Origin: Cyathus striatus
Taxonomy: Eukaryota > Basidiomycota > Agaricomycetes > Agaricales > Nidulariaceae
Direction: 5' to 3'
DNA: 64,000 nucleotides
Assembly (NCBI GenBank): GCA_025738555.1
Contig: JAOVFP010000004.1
Coordinates: forward strand, 2,232,001 to 2,296,000
Shown in pieces: positions 36,835-47,119 of the stretch; the stretch's first letter is position 1; each line of letters begins with the position of its first letter. The position numbers and the translations under genes are program-made. The notes beneath the pieces were generated by a model. It made no database searches. It was given only the letters and a program-made list of their open reading frames with translations, and was not told the DNA's origin.

Positions 36835-38970
36835 GGGCACTGGGTAGTTCCAAACGGCCCCGGGAGGCCCGCAGATGGTTATCAGTATTCCTGATACATG
36901 ATCAACTTCCTCCGACACTCCTCACCAATCATGTGCTGATATAGATATATTATAGCAGTCGTAGAGATACCATATTAATATCCTGTGCTCTGATTTGCTC
37001 GCCCCTAAGTAAGGAATCAATCATTGCGGAGTATCGGACACTACTAATACTATGATAGAATTGATACGTATACTGGAGAGTTATTTTAGTATATAAATAG
37101 GCCATTCGAAGAACATGCCCTTGCTGCTTCGATCTTCTCTGAACAGCCCCTCACCAATCACCCTAATGAACTCGCATACTATACTTTATGACTTTATGGA
37201 AGGCAATAGTGAAAATACAGCTATATATATTAGTTCTGGCAGAACCATTAACATGGTATATGGTGCACAACTATTGCTATAACTTCTTTTTCCGGAGTTT
37301 TGATATCTGGCTATAGTGGCTGCCATAGGAACTATCGTATATGACACCGCTCTCTCATTAACTGATGAGGTAGATATTTATGGTCATTACATTAGCATGC
37401 CGCTAAGCTGAATATTATTCCTTCAATACCAAGGTAAAATATGTCTGGTGGTAAGAACTTTTTCGATCTTTCTAATACACTTAATTTGTCATCTTCTTGT
37501 CCCAGTGGGATGAGATGGTCAACTCCCAAACTATTATATATGATCTCACGATACTACTGTCCTTTATATCTCCTGTGAGTTATCCTCTCCGATCTTATAA
37601 ATTTGCACCCCAAATACAAATCCTTATGTAGGGTCGAATTAACCCGTGAATATTGTCTATGCATTTTCAAAGTGCTAAACTCACAAACGTACATGCATTA
37701 GTGCCAACTTATTTCGAGTCTGTCCCTAGATCTTTAGCCGTAAGTCGCGCCTACTTGTAGAGTCGAAAACTAAATATGTTTTCTACCAGACGTACTTAAA
37801 AAACATTTATACATATATCCGGTCCAGCTCACATTATACCTTTATTACAGCTGTAAGACTGCTGTATGGTTCCATGAATGGTAAGCAACTAGTGCATTTA
37901 TCTATTAGCGGATCCAGAGCTAACTTTCCTTACAGCGCGGGAGTGGTCATAATAAGCACGGTGGTTGATCTAATATTTCTGCTTCGAGTGAACGCAATCT
38001 ATCAAAGAAGCAAGCGAAGTAAGCATAACATGTTGTAGTGATGAAAAAAGACTAAAATTGTGCCATGTATCAAGTTGTTTTATTTGTAACAATTGGATTC
38101 ATAGGTGCGAGCATTAACTATCAATTACTCTTTGTTCGTCTTTTAATTTAGTATTCCAGTTCAGTTCGCGGTTTGTTATCTATTTTATGGATATTGATTC
38201 AAATTCACCGTTTTATATCATTAGGCAGCGCTCACTACGGCGATGTTTACTTCCATCACCTTGTCTTCAGCTACCATTGCTATTCCAGGTTTAGGATGTT
38301 CCATAAGTGGGGACGGTAGCGAGAATTTATCTATCAAGTTGCTAGATGTATACTACGGCATGTCCGTCTTGTTTCACAGTGCGTATCAAAGTACAATCTG
38401 CTATACTTGCTAATCTTCCTATCATCAACAGTTTTTTTATTTGTGTTAACTATCGCAAGAGCTGGCAGTGATATGCGTCAGACAAATGGAGCCTGCCATC
38501 TGAGGAGAGTTTTATTTTGGCGTGAAGCCAACCATACTAGCCCGATCATTGTATCAGTTCTCCGAGACGGTACTTTATATTTTTGCATTCTTTTTGGTGA
38601 AAATGGTGCTTTAGTGGCAAGTGATGCAGATTACTTACACTCATTCAGTGACAGCAATTATGATGGTATTAGCGCAAGCCATTGGATACAAGCCACACAG
38701 CATATTTCCTGAAATTGCAAGCCTGTACGTTCCATAAAATCTTGCTATCCCCCTGAGATCTTACATGTTAAAAAGCCTCCAGATTGCAATCCTATCATTT
38801 ACTGGATGTCGGATGATACTACACCTTAGAAAATTGTCGGACTTAGGTCATGAAGACGCAAATGAAATGACTACTCCATCGATCTTTTTTGCTCAGCTCG
38901 ATTGGGTATCTCATAGAGTAGAGGAGAATGGTATAGCATTAACAACACGGACACGTTAGCTTAAACTTGA
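36835..38970 (+). repeat. Segmental duplication, copy 1
   Basis: Matches 39700-43225 from CCAAACGGC.CCGGGAGGCC at the left, through GATACCATATTAATATC-TGTGCTCTGATT, the whole DUF6533 gene, to CACGGACA...AGCTTAAACTTGA at the right. The second copy is longer because of a transposon (40288-41461). The two copies have clearly diverged, so the event is not recent. Confidence 0.8.
37196..38959 (+). CDS. DUF6533-type seven-helix membrane protein, copy 1
   Basis: Multi-exon gene read by comparison with the second copy. Exon 1 is MEGNSENTAIYISSGRTINM. Next come VAAIGTIVYDTALSLTDE (first helix with the YD and DE signature), WSTPKLLYMISRYYCPLYLL (second helix with the family's W-x-x-P-K-x-L-Y and RY), AGVVIISTVVDLIFLLRVNAIY, a middle helix exon from about 38225, then ANHTSPIIVSVLRDGTLYFCIL, which is the LRDG-Y-F hallmark of this basidiomycete family. 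The last exon contains GCRMILHLRKLSDLG and ends at 38959. Exon borders in the middle are approximate. Such proteins are abundant in mushrooms and their role is unknown. Compared with copy 2 it lacks one intron precisely before GCRMILHLRK. Whether every splice site still works is uncertain. Confidence 0.65.
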
Positions 38971-39699
38971 TATTAAAATAAGTTACATAAAAGATATCGA
39001 ACAAGGACCGATTGACAGAAACTGCGTTACACTGATAATCGTTGATGAAGGGAGCCTGGAGCCTGGGAGCTGGAAGGCGCACACCACTTTCCAATTGTCA
39101 TAGTAGTGCAACTTCTGCATAGCTGTCAGGTCGGCTAAGAGCTCTCAATTCAGCGCCATTTTTAATTAGAGGAATTTGGCGAGTAGCTAGTACCTAGTAA
39201 GAGATACTTAAAAAATAACTTTAACTTTACCCACTTCGCGAAGGCACTTGGGAGGCATATTATATGTTAAATTTGCGATACAATCTGGTAAGTGTATCTG
39301 AATGGAACGATTTGCCTGGTTGGAGGAGATATGCTAGTCACGGTAAGCTGTAGTCAAAGGTTGAACTGCCCAGGACTCGGGGGACGTGAGGTTGTTGAAA
39401 TATATAGAAACTGGAAATACTGTCAAGTTAGTACTTACAATGCGATCTGCAAATGCAGGAACAGCTCGAACGAAAATGTTTGGGACGCTGGCTAGCGTCC
39501 TTGCTCTGCCAGCAACTGCTTTATCTCAGATGCATTGTGAATCCCAGCATTCCGTGTAGTATGCTTTGCAACTAAGATTGGAACAGGTCATAACGATTAG
39601 GAAATCCCCCACGCTTCAGAGGAAACCTTGAATACTGTAAGTCAAGTTGGGAAACCGCCGGCGCTCAATGCGCGAGTACCAATGCTCGCCTATGCATGT
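38971..39699. other. Spacer between duplicated segments
   Basis: About 0.7 kb of AT-rich sequence unique to the gap between the two copies. No gene recognised. Confidence 0.45.
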
Positions 39700-42600
39700 T
39701 CAACGTTCAGCGTCCAAACGGCACCGGGAGGCCGGGGCCGGAACCAGTGGCGCTACTGGCCAATTATGGCTATCGGTATTGCTCTTCCGACATTCCTCCA
39801 CCAATCGTTACATTTACAGGGGAACTTTTGAGAGTGCAGGTGTGAGCTATGTTATTCGCGTGCTCATCGGGCGATATCTATATTGTTTACCTACCGTATA
39901 GATACCATATCAATATCTTGTGCTCTGATTCGCTCAGTCACCCGGTATGCCCGGTCATATGATTCTAAGTGTTGTAGATATCAGAATCATCACGAAGCAG
40001 TTACTTATATATACCTCACAGCATCCGTTCGGCTACTACTATAATGAAGTTGATGCCAAGTTAATGCATATAGTACGGGAGCCTTGTTCCAGCACATAAA
40101 TAAGCTACCAGAGAATTATGCCCTTGCTGCTTCTATCTTCACTGGACAGCCCATCACTACTCACCAGGAGATTGCATATTAAACTTCAATGGAAGGCAAC
40201 AGTGAAAATACGGCAAACTATATCAATTCTGGAAGAAACATTAACATGGTATATGGTACACTTTTATTGCTATAACTTGTTTTTCTACATCAGTAAATCA
40301 GTGAGAAACTCGCCAATAATTATGTGCCTTACAATCAGACATTCAAATTACTCCAGCTCAGAAGTGATTACGAGACGTTAGGAGCTCATAATGACTGTCG
40401 TACGTCATCATGATTGGCTCCCAACAATATAACGTGCTCACTACTTCCCACTACTTTTACATTAAGATCGTGATACATCGTAACATACTATAGTTATTAT
40501 CACTGTATCATGATCATGTTATTACGAGCAGTACATGAGTATGTTTGCGTCTGAGCGTCACAAAATTCTGAGATTGGGATTATAATTGTCCAAAACACTT
40601 GCACAGAGTGCTCAGGTTGTCGAATAATTTGCCTAAATAGACCTATTACTGATGCTAGGTTTAAGATCTAAGGGCTACTGAAGACTAAGGTCCTGCTATA
40701 ATTTATTATCGCCTCTGGTTTGTTGCAACAAAAATACTTATATTAGCGGTCGAAAGTCTCCATATCCGTGCTTGCTATGTATGACATCACCGACTCCAAA
40801 TGTACCGAGGATAGCATGTGCACTCGGACTCGGAGCCCTATAACGCTTTACGGCTCCATGACCGAAAGTATTTGTAAGAGTACTCCACATCTAAAAGCAT
40901 ATAAGCGGGTGGAATTCCGCTGCGTTGAAAGCACTACCCTGCTTGAGCCCCAATTTTTAAACCTTGTAAGTACCTTTCTATGTTCGCGTAATCTCTTTAA
41001 TCATCTCCATATCTTAACCACTGCTATGCTAGCTGCTTAAACTACCATAGTTATCCTTATTGTCGTTACATGATAGATTACCACATTGCTACAATATTTG
41101 CATACGTAGTATTCAACAATAAAATAAAATCTAATGTTGATCTAATGTCCTGAATCCTAATGAACAAGTATTGTTGAGTTCAAAACTACATATTGTTGGT
41201 ATTTATGCATCCACCATAGTTACAAGTTCGATATAACTACATAATAAAACATAATTCTATTGCAATGTTAGATAAACTTATAACATATATGTAACTATAG
41301 GCTGAATCATGATGAACCATCCAGAATTATCAAGTTGAGGGTAACTCAAGATTAATTAAGATCGGTTATGAGACGGTCACGAGATTATGGTAGATTATGT
41401 TAATTGCGGTGCATCGTGATGGGTTATAACCGCTCACGAGTTGGTCCAAAATTTAGTGATGTAGAGTTTTGATATCTGATTTTAGTAGTGGCCATAGTAA
41501 CTATGGTATACGATGCTGCTTACTCATTGGCAGATGAGGTACATCCTTATTGTTATTACATTGGAATAACGCAAAGCTGAACGTTACTCCAATACTAAGG
41601 TAAGATATATCTGGTGGTAAGATTTCCAATCCTTCTAATACTCTAAAACTGTTCACATTTTTCCTGTCTCAGTGGGATGAGATGGTCAATCCCCAAACTA
41701 TTATATATGATCTCGCGGTACTACTGTCCTTTATATCTCATGTAAGTTATCCTCTCAGATTTTAAATTCGTACCCACAATATAACTTGCCAAAATACATA
41801 CATGGTAGGGTCGAAATAACACGTGAATACTTATTCCCTATACGCTTTCAAAATACAGAACTCAAAAACGTGCATGGATTAGTGCCAACTTATTTTATGG
41901 CTGGTCCTAGATCTCTAGCCGTAAGTCGCACCAACTTGTAATGTCGAAGCCTAAATATGTTTTCTACCAGACGTAATACTAGCATTTAAATATATATCCG
42001 GTCTAGCTCACATAATACCTCTATTACAACTGTCGGGCTACTATATGGTTCCATGAATGGTAAGTGGCAAGCAACTAACACATCTATCTATCAACCAATG
42101 ACCAATGATCTTATTTTACTACCTAACTTTCCTTACAGCGCAGGAGTAGTCATAATAAGCACGGCGGTTGATCTAATATTTCTGCTTCGAGTGAATGCAA
42201 TCTATCGAAACAGCAGGCGAAGTAAGCAATAAGTTGCAATAATATCGAAACAAAACCAATTACATTTCAAGCTGTGTTAATTCTCAACATTGGGTTCATA
42301 GGTACGAGAATTAACTTTAACTTGTTGTCTATTCTTTATTTAGTATTCCAGTTCAATTCATGGTTTGTTATCTATTCCGTGTATTTTGATTCAAATTCAC
42401 GGTTTTTATATGATTAGGCAGCTCTCACTACAGCACCGTTTGCTTCCATCTCTTTGTCTTCAACTGCCGTTTCCATTCCAGGTATCGGATGCTTCCAGGG
42501 TGGGGACGGCAGCGAGAGTTTATCTATCAGATTGGTAGATGTATACTATGGCATGTCCCTCGTGTTTCACGGTGTGTGTCTCAAAGCACTTTCTGCCATT

Positions 42601-43225
42601 CTTTAACTTAATCATATTATCATCAACAGTTATGTTGTTTTCGTTAACTATTGCAAGAGCTGGTGGTGATATGCGTCGGGAAAATGGAGCCAATCTGAGG
42701 AATTTGTTCCAACATACTGAAGCCAACCATACTAGCCCAATTATCGTAACGATTATCCGCGACGGTACTTTATATTTCTGCATTCTTTTTGGTATAAATT
42801 GGTGTTTTTTTTTAATGACAGGCGACGTGGGTTGCTTACACTCATGCAGTGACAGCAATTATGATGGTATTAGCGGAAGCCAATGCCACTCGAAACATGC
42901 CGTACAACATATTTCCTCAAATTGCAAGCATGTACGTTCTATAAACGTCCAGCCACCCCCCAAGATCTTACATATTTAAAGCCTCCAGATAGCAATCCTA
43001 TCATTTACGGTTAGAGATGCTATTTATAACGTAAAGGTATCGGTAATTTACTACTAATACTAGGGATGTCGGATGATACTACACCTTAAAAAATTGTCGG
43101 ACTTGAATGACGCAACTGAAATGGCTCCTTATAGTACTCGATCGATCTTTTTTGCTCAGCTTGATTGGGTATCTCATAGTATAGAGGATAGTGGTATAGA
43201 ATTAACAACACGGACATCAGTAGCT
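39700..43225 (+). repeat. Segmental duplication, copy 2 (interrupted)
   Basis: Partner of 36835-38970. Collinear throughout except for a 1,176-base interruption (element plus one extra TA) near 40286-41461 and a short extra intron near 43010-43066. Confidence 0.8.
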
Positions 43226-43228
43226 TAA
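40189..43228 (+). CDS. DUF6533-type seven-helix membrane protein, copy 2 (transposon in intron 1)
   Basis: Paralogue of the gene at 37196. Exon 1 (MEGNSENTANYINSGRNINM) is followed by a donor-like GTACAC near 40255. The next exon (VVAIVTMVYDAAYSLADEV) is not reached until about 41487, because a TA-flanked element fills intron 1 and stretches it to about 1.2 kb. Downstream exons match copy 1: WSIPKLLYMISRYYCPLYLM, AGVVIISTAVDLIFLLRVNAIY, ANHTSPIIVTIIRDGTLYFCIL, and a last exon with GCRMILHLKKLSDLN ending at 43226-43228. Just before the last exon it has an intron (about 43010-43066) that copy 1 lacks. All recognisable exons still have open frames, so the gene may survive if the long intron is spliced. 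Otherwise it is a young pseudogene. Confidence 0.6.
40288..41461. mobile_element. Non-autonomous TA-flanked inverted-repeat element (Tc1/mariner-like MITE)
   Basis: The left end reads TA-CATCAGTAAAT and the right end ATTTAGTGATG-TA, a terminal inverted repeat of 11 bases with one mismatch, plus weaker matches further in (AACTCG). Both ends are flanked by TA at 40286-40287 and 41462-41463. The paralogous copy 1 supplies the empty site: TTTTC-CG-GAGTTTTG there against TTTTC-TA-[element]-TA-GAGTTTTG here, so TA is the duplicated target. The 1,174 bases are AT-rich, without a transposase frame. TA duplication is typical of Tc1/mariner elements; the family name is otherwise unproven. Confidence 0.78.
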
Positions 43229-43391
43229 ACTTGAAATTTCTACAGTGTATGAATTCCAAATATGAGACAGGTTGTAACTGCTGGAAAATCCCTAGAGTCC
43301 AGAAGGAGGAAGGAAACCAACGGAAAATCAAGTTGAGAAACAATCATAGCTCTCTCAGAGTCATAATGAACGAGTAACAAAGTTTACTAAC

Positions 43392-43494
43392 GCATTAATG
43401 GGGTAGTGGTAACCTGGGTCGTTGCCATTGAATAATTCCCTCATGGTGAAACGTAGTATTCGACCCGCCGGGGGTTCGATTCCCTCTTAATGCA
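43392..43494 (+). tRNA. tRNA-Gly (GCC), with intron, copy 1
   Basis: Acceptor stem GCATTAA pairs with TTAATGC, with discriminator A. The D arm is GGGT/ACCT around AGTGGTA. The anticodon stem GGTCG pairs with CGACC only if about 32 bases after the anticodon are removed as an intron. The loop then reads TTGCCA-T with anticodon GCC (Gly). The T arm GGGGG-TTCGATT-CCCTC contains the B-box. Intron position directly after the base 3' of the anticodon is canonical for eukaryotic nuclear tRNAs. Confidence 0.88.
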
Positions 43495-43621
43495 ATAGAT
43501 GTGCTACATGATGTATTAACCTCCTTTTTGTAAGCCCTCACTAGCACTACTTTGTACTGTTCATTTATTCGAAGTTCGAACATGCATGGATCATAAAGAC
43601 CGAGTAATGTATTGTTGCTAG

Positions 43622-43716
43622 GCATTAATGGGGTAGTGGTAACCTGGGTCGTTGCCATTGGATTGTTCTCCTAATGAATATTCGACCCGCCGGGGGTTCG
43701 ATTCCCTCTTAATGCA
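43622..43716 (+). tRNA. tRNA-Gly (GCC), with intron, copy 2
   Basis: The exon sequence is identical to the copy at 43392, so the same cloverleaf and anticodon apply. The intron differs in sequence and is about 24 bases instead of 32. The two genes lie 127 bases apart in the same direction, a local tandem duplication whose introns have diverged while the mature RNA has not. Confidence 0.88.
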
Positions 43717-43953
43717 CTGGATCCTGGTTTATAAATTTATTTTGGCGGAGTGTTTGAGGTTTGCACTCAACTCTATTTCACTCAGTTACTTTGCTTCACG
43801 GACTAGCGTATTCGACATGCTTCGTTCATGTTATTACTTAAAAGCTCGCTCTTTTCATCTGACTATTCCTCAGAACAGAATTCCATACAATACAAAATCG
43901 CATTCCAAAACACAGCAAAGTTACATATCTAAATCTACACAAGGAAAAATGAT

Positions 43954-45303
43954 CTAAGGGAACACAATGACATTCCTAAACCTCGCCTTATTATCCACCA
44001 GCCCGTCATAGGCCTCAGAAAATTGATCGAGGGAGTACTCTTGCACAATTGATTTGATTCCTGCATACTTTACATTAGCTCCCAATTCTCGTAGCAAAAG
44101 AAAAGAATGATACGAACCAGTCATAGCAGCGAACCCAATACACCTCTCACTATCCACACTAGCACCACAGCAGAACCCTCTAAACGTCGCGCGATTAAGG
44201 TTCGCGAGTAAGTTTGAGATTTTAATGTCCCCGTCTACTGTAGCTGCCAATAGTAACACCGTTCCGCATTTTCCTACCAAACACATGTAAGTCCCACACA
44301 CAATACAATGCGGAAGTAAAAAGAAAACGCACCTATAGCGGGTAAAATGGCATTAACATGCTCAGAGTAAGGCGCGGTGCAGATGATAAGCTGTGCCCCT
44401 CCCAGTGCTTGAATCTCTTTCACGGGGTCGGAGGTGGAGGAGTCGATGTAGCCTGTTGCTCCCAGGGAGAGTGCGAGATCGCGTTTTGATGAGCCTGATG
44501 AGATTGCGTATACTTTTAGACCTAGTTTGGATGCGTACTATCGGTGTGTTATTAGTAAGAAGAAGAGATGGGAAGAGGGAGGGGAGGGTACCTGAATAGC
44601 GAGATGTCCTAATCCACCGATTCCTTGTACGATGCACAAGTCACCTGGAACCCATTTAGATGTGCGGATTGAGTCGAAAACGGTTACACCCCCGCAGATA
44701 AGGGGTGCTAGTTCAGCGTATGAAGCGTAGTTTAGTGCTTCTTCCGGGATCGAGACGATCGCTATCATCCATCTCTCATCAGCCTCATATAAAGTAAAAG
44801 AAGAAAGAAGACAAACCACTCTCAGGAGCATAAATATACTCCGCATGTCCACCATCCTGCGTGAACCCCGTCACACCCCCATTCCGACACGTCCAAAACT
44901 CACCAATGCGACACATGTCGCAGTATCCGCAGTATCCACCGTTCCAACCTACACCCACTAATCCATTTAGTTTGAATCTGGCATTTTCACCGGTGTAGCG
45001 GGTGAGAATGTCTGAGCCGAGAGCTGCGATGCGGCCTACGATTTCGTGTCCTGGTATGCGGGGCGTTGCGAGGCCTGGCCATGTACCTTCTTTGTAGAAG
45101 CGGTCGGAGGCGCATATGCCTGATGCGTGGACTTTTATTAGGAGTTCGGTAGGTTTAGGGGCGCGAAGGGGGACTTCGATGGGTGTCCATGGTTCATTTT
45201 CGCCTAGAAATGCGACTTTGTTGTGTTAGTATAGAGCGAAGAGGGGAGAAGGGGGGGACGTACTAGCTTTGAAAGTCTTAGGGAGATGGTCGATGCTCGT
45301 CAT
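43954..45303 (-). CDS. Zinc-dependent alcohol dehydrogenase (MDR family)
   Basis: Start ATG 45303 (MTSIDHLPKTFKA), an intron, then ENEPWTPIEVPLRAPKP. Catalytic zinc ligands appear in SGICASDRFY and IPGHEIVGRI. The structural zinc loop is CGYCDMCRIGEFWTC, and GFTQDGGHAEYIYAPES follows. The cofactor domain has LCIVQGIGGLGHLAIQ and, after splicing, YASKLGLKVYAIS. The chain ends SEAYDGLVDNKARFRNVIVFP with stop at 43954. About five introns; roughly 350 residues. It oxidises primary alcohols or reduces aldehydes with NAD(P)H in the cytosol. Both zinc sites are complete, so it should be active. It could reduce the aldehyde released by the A-T-R enzyme to an alcohol. The substrate is inferred. Confidence 0.9.
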
Positions 45304-47119
45304 TGTACTTTACTTTGTGTGGGGGTGCTGATGAAGATTATCGTGGAGAAAGGAGTATTTCAGTATGTTTGCGATAGGGGGATTCATAATCATAATCCAT
45401 GGTGCCCTGGGTGCGCTAAGTGCTACAATCACTCAAACTTGGAGATGAGAAGTTCAGAACCAGAGAAACAAGAATAGATAAGCGACGTACGAGGGAATCG
45501 ATCCACCGCCACCAATCGAGTCGAATTGGCTCGTACGTCGTTTACAGTATCATCTTGACAACGGAGTCAATCCAGTCCACCTCGATTCGATTCAGAATAG
45601 AAATCGGTGATAGCACAAAGTAACTGCGCAGAGGAGAACAAAACGTGGTGCGGCTACGGGGACCAGGGTGTGTATTTGTACATGTTAGAATCAAACGTGG
45701 ATCGGATCGTGTCGTTATCCTAATCCGGTTGTACGGTTTCCTAACTTGTTCTTCTGTTGTAACAACGCTTTGAATAGAACTCGAAGAGCGCCGTGTTTTT
45801 TATAATATCTTATCATCCAACAGAAAAAGATGGGGAGTGTCAAGGTTTCGTCTCTTTTCCTTCCCAGTCGCAGCGCTCACTAGTGTCACTGATAACAATA
45901 TCGACATTCAACGTTGGACATGTCCAACATGTCACAGAAATGATACTCTCATCGATTCGGAGTACAGTGGATGCTCAACCACCTGGGCCAGATCTAGAGT
46001 TCGTACGGTACGGTCTCCTGCGGCACGCTTACCTTATAACTTACACACTGTCACTCATTCAATACGATAGTCAGAGGAAGTTCATGTGGATACATTAGAC
46101 TTGTGAGCGACGTAGTCGGAACGTATCTGAACATGGTAAAATCGGGAAGTTAAGTGCTATCAATCTCTTTATGTACGCGATCAACTGATCAATAATTGGT
46201 ACGCGAGAGCGCATATCTACTATCTATATAACCTTCCCCACATTTCAACATGGTATCAATGATACAGTACTAAGCGAAACGACAATCTCGTTCCTGAATT
46301 TTGATCTCAATTTCTACCTGTTGAAACATACATACTAAAAATATATGTTTCCGAATCTTACGGTAGATGCTCCACTTGTTGTCGAGGAGGCGACGAAGTG
46401 GCCGCCATGGTGGAAGTGGTTTTAATGTTATGAAACGGAGGCTGTACTATTGTGCTTCACGAGAGGTGAGAATTTATCGTGTATACATGTATGAAATTCA
46501 CCGTGTCTAAGTAGACAATCCAAAAAATGCAAATACCATTGAACATAATATCCACATTCCCCGTCGAGCCTCGACCACGCAACCCACATCACAATGGGGA
46601 AATAAACGGAATATGTATGCACGCAAATCAACTTCAAGTATGACAGATTGATAACATACGAGATACCACATCGGATCGTCACTCCATCCCTGACACTCTA
46701 CTGACTGTTCCACACTTGGAACATCCGCCTATATCCTCCATGTCAATGGAGATACCTATCACCGCACCGGCGACAATCAGCCCTTCCGCCTCCCGTTCGG
46801 CATGGCACCGCATCCTCAACCGAACCTCAGTAGTACGCATACGCGTATGCCAATCTACCGCCCCCCGAGCACGAAACATCGATTCTGATACACCATCTCC
46901 CTACCTAATTAATCATCTCCATCATGGTAATACTCCCCGAAGCATGCCGACAGCGTGCGAACATCACTTTTTAGGTGTAAGGAAGGAATTCAAATATAAC
47001 TTGCGCGTTCGTAATTCGAAGTCTGCATCCCTCTCAGGAGCTCTTATCCAGCTTCATCTTTCATCTTTCATCTTTCACATCGATATCTTTGAATTGTAAC
47101 CAACGTTACTGCATTCAAA
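45304..47119. other. Divergent intergenic region
   Basis: Between the zinc ADH (minus) and CYP53 (plus). Overlapping open frames of 66 and 127 codons near 46680-47099 have no recognisable domain and are probably chance. The triplet TCATCTTTCATCTTTCATCTTT lies just before 47080 in the likely leader of the P450 gene. Confidence 0.45.

Noticed and set aside
46679..47099. Overlapping open frames of 127 codons (plus) and 66 codons (minus) upstream of the P450 gene
   Set aside because: Neither has a domain, signal peptide or intron pattern, and the sequence lies where the promoter and leader of CYP53 should be.
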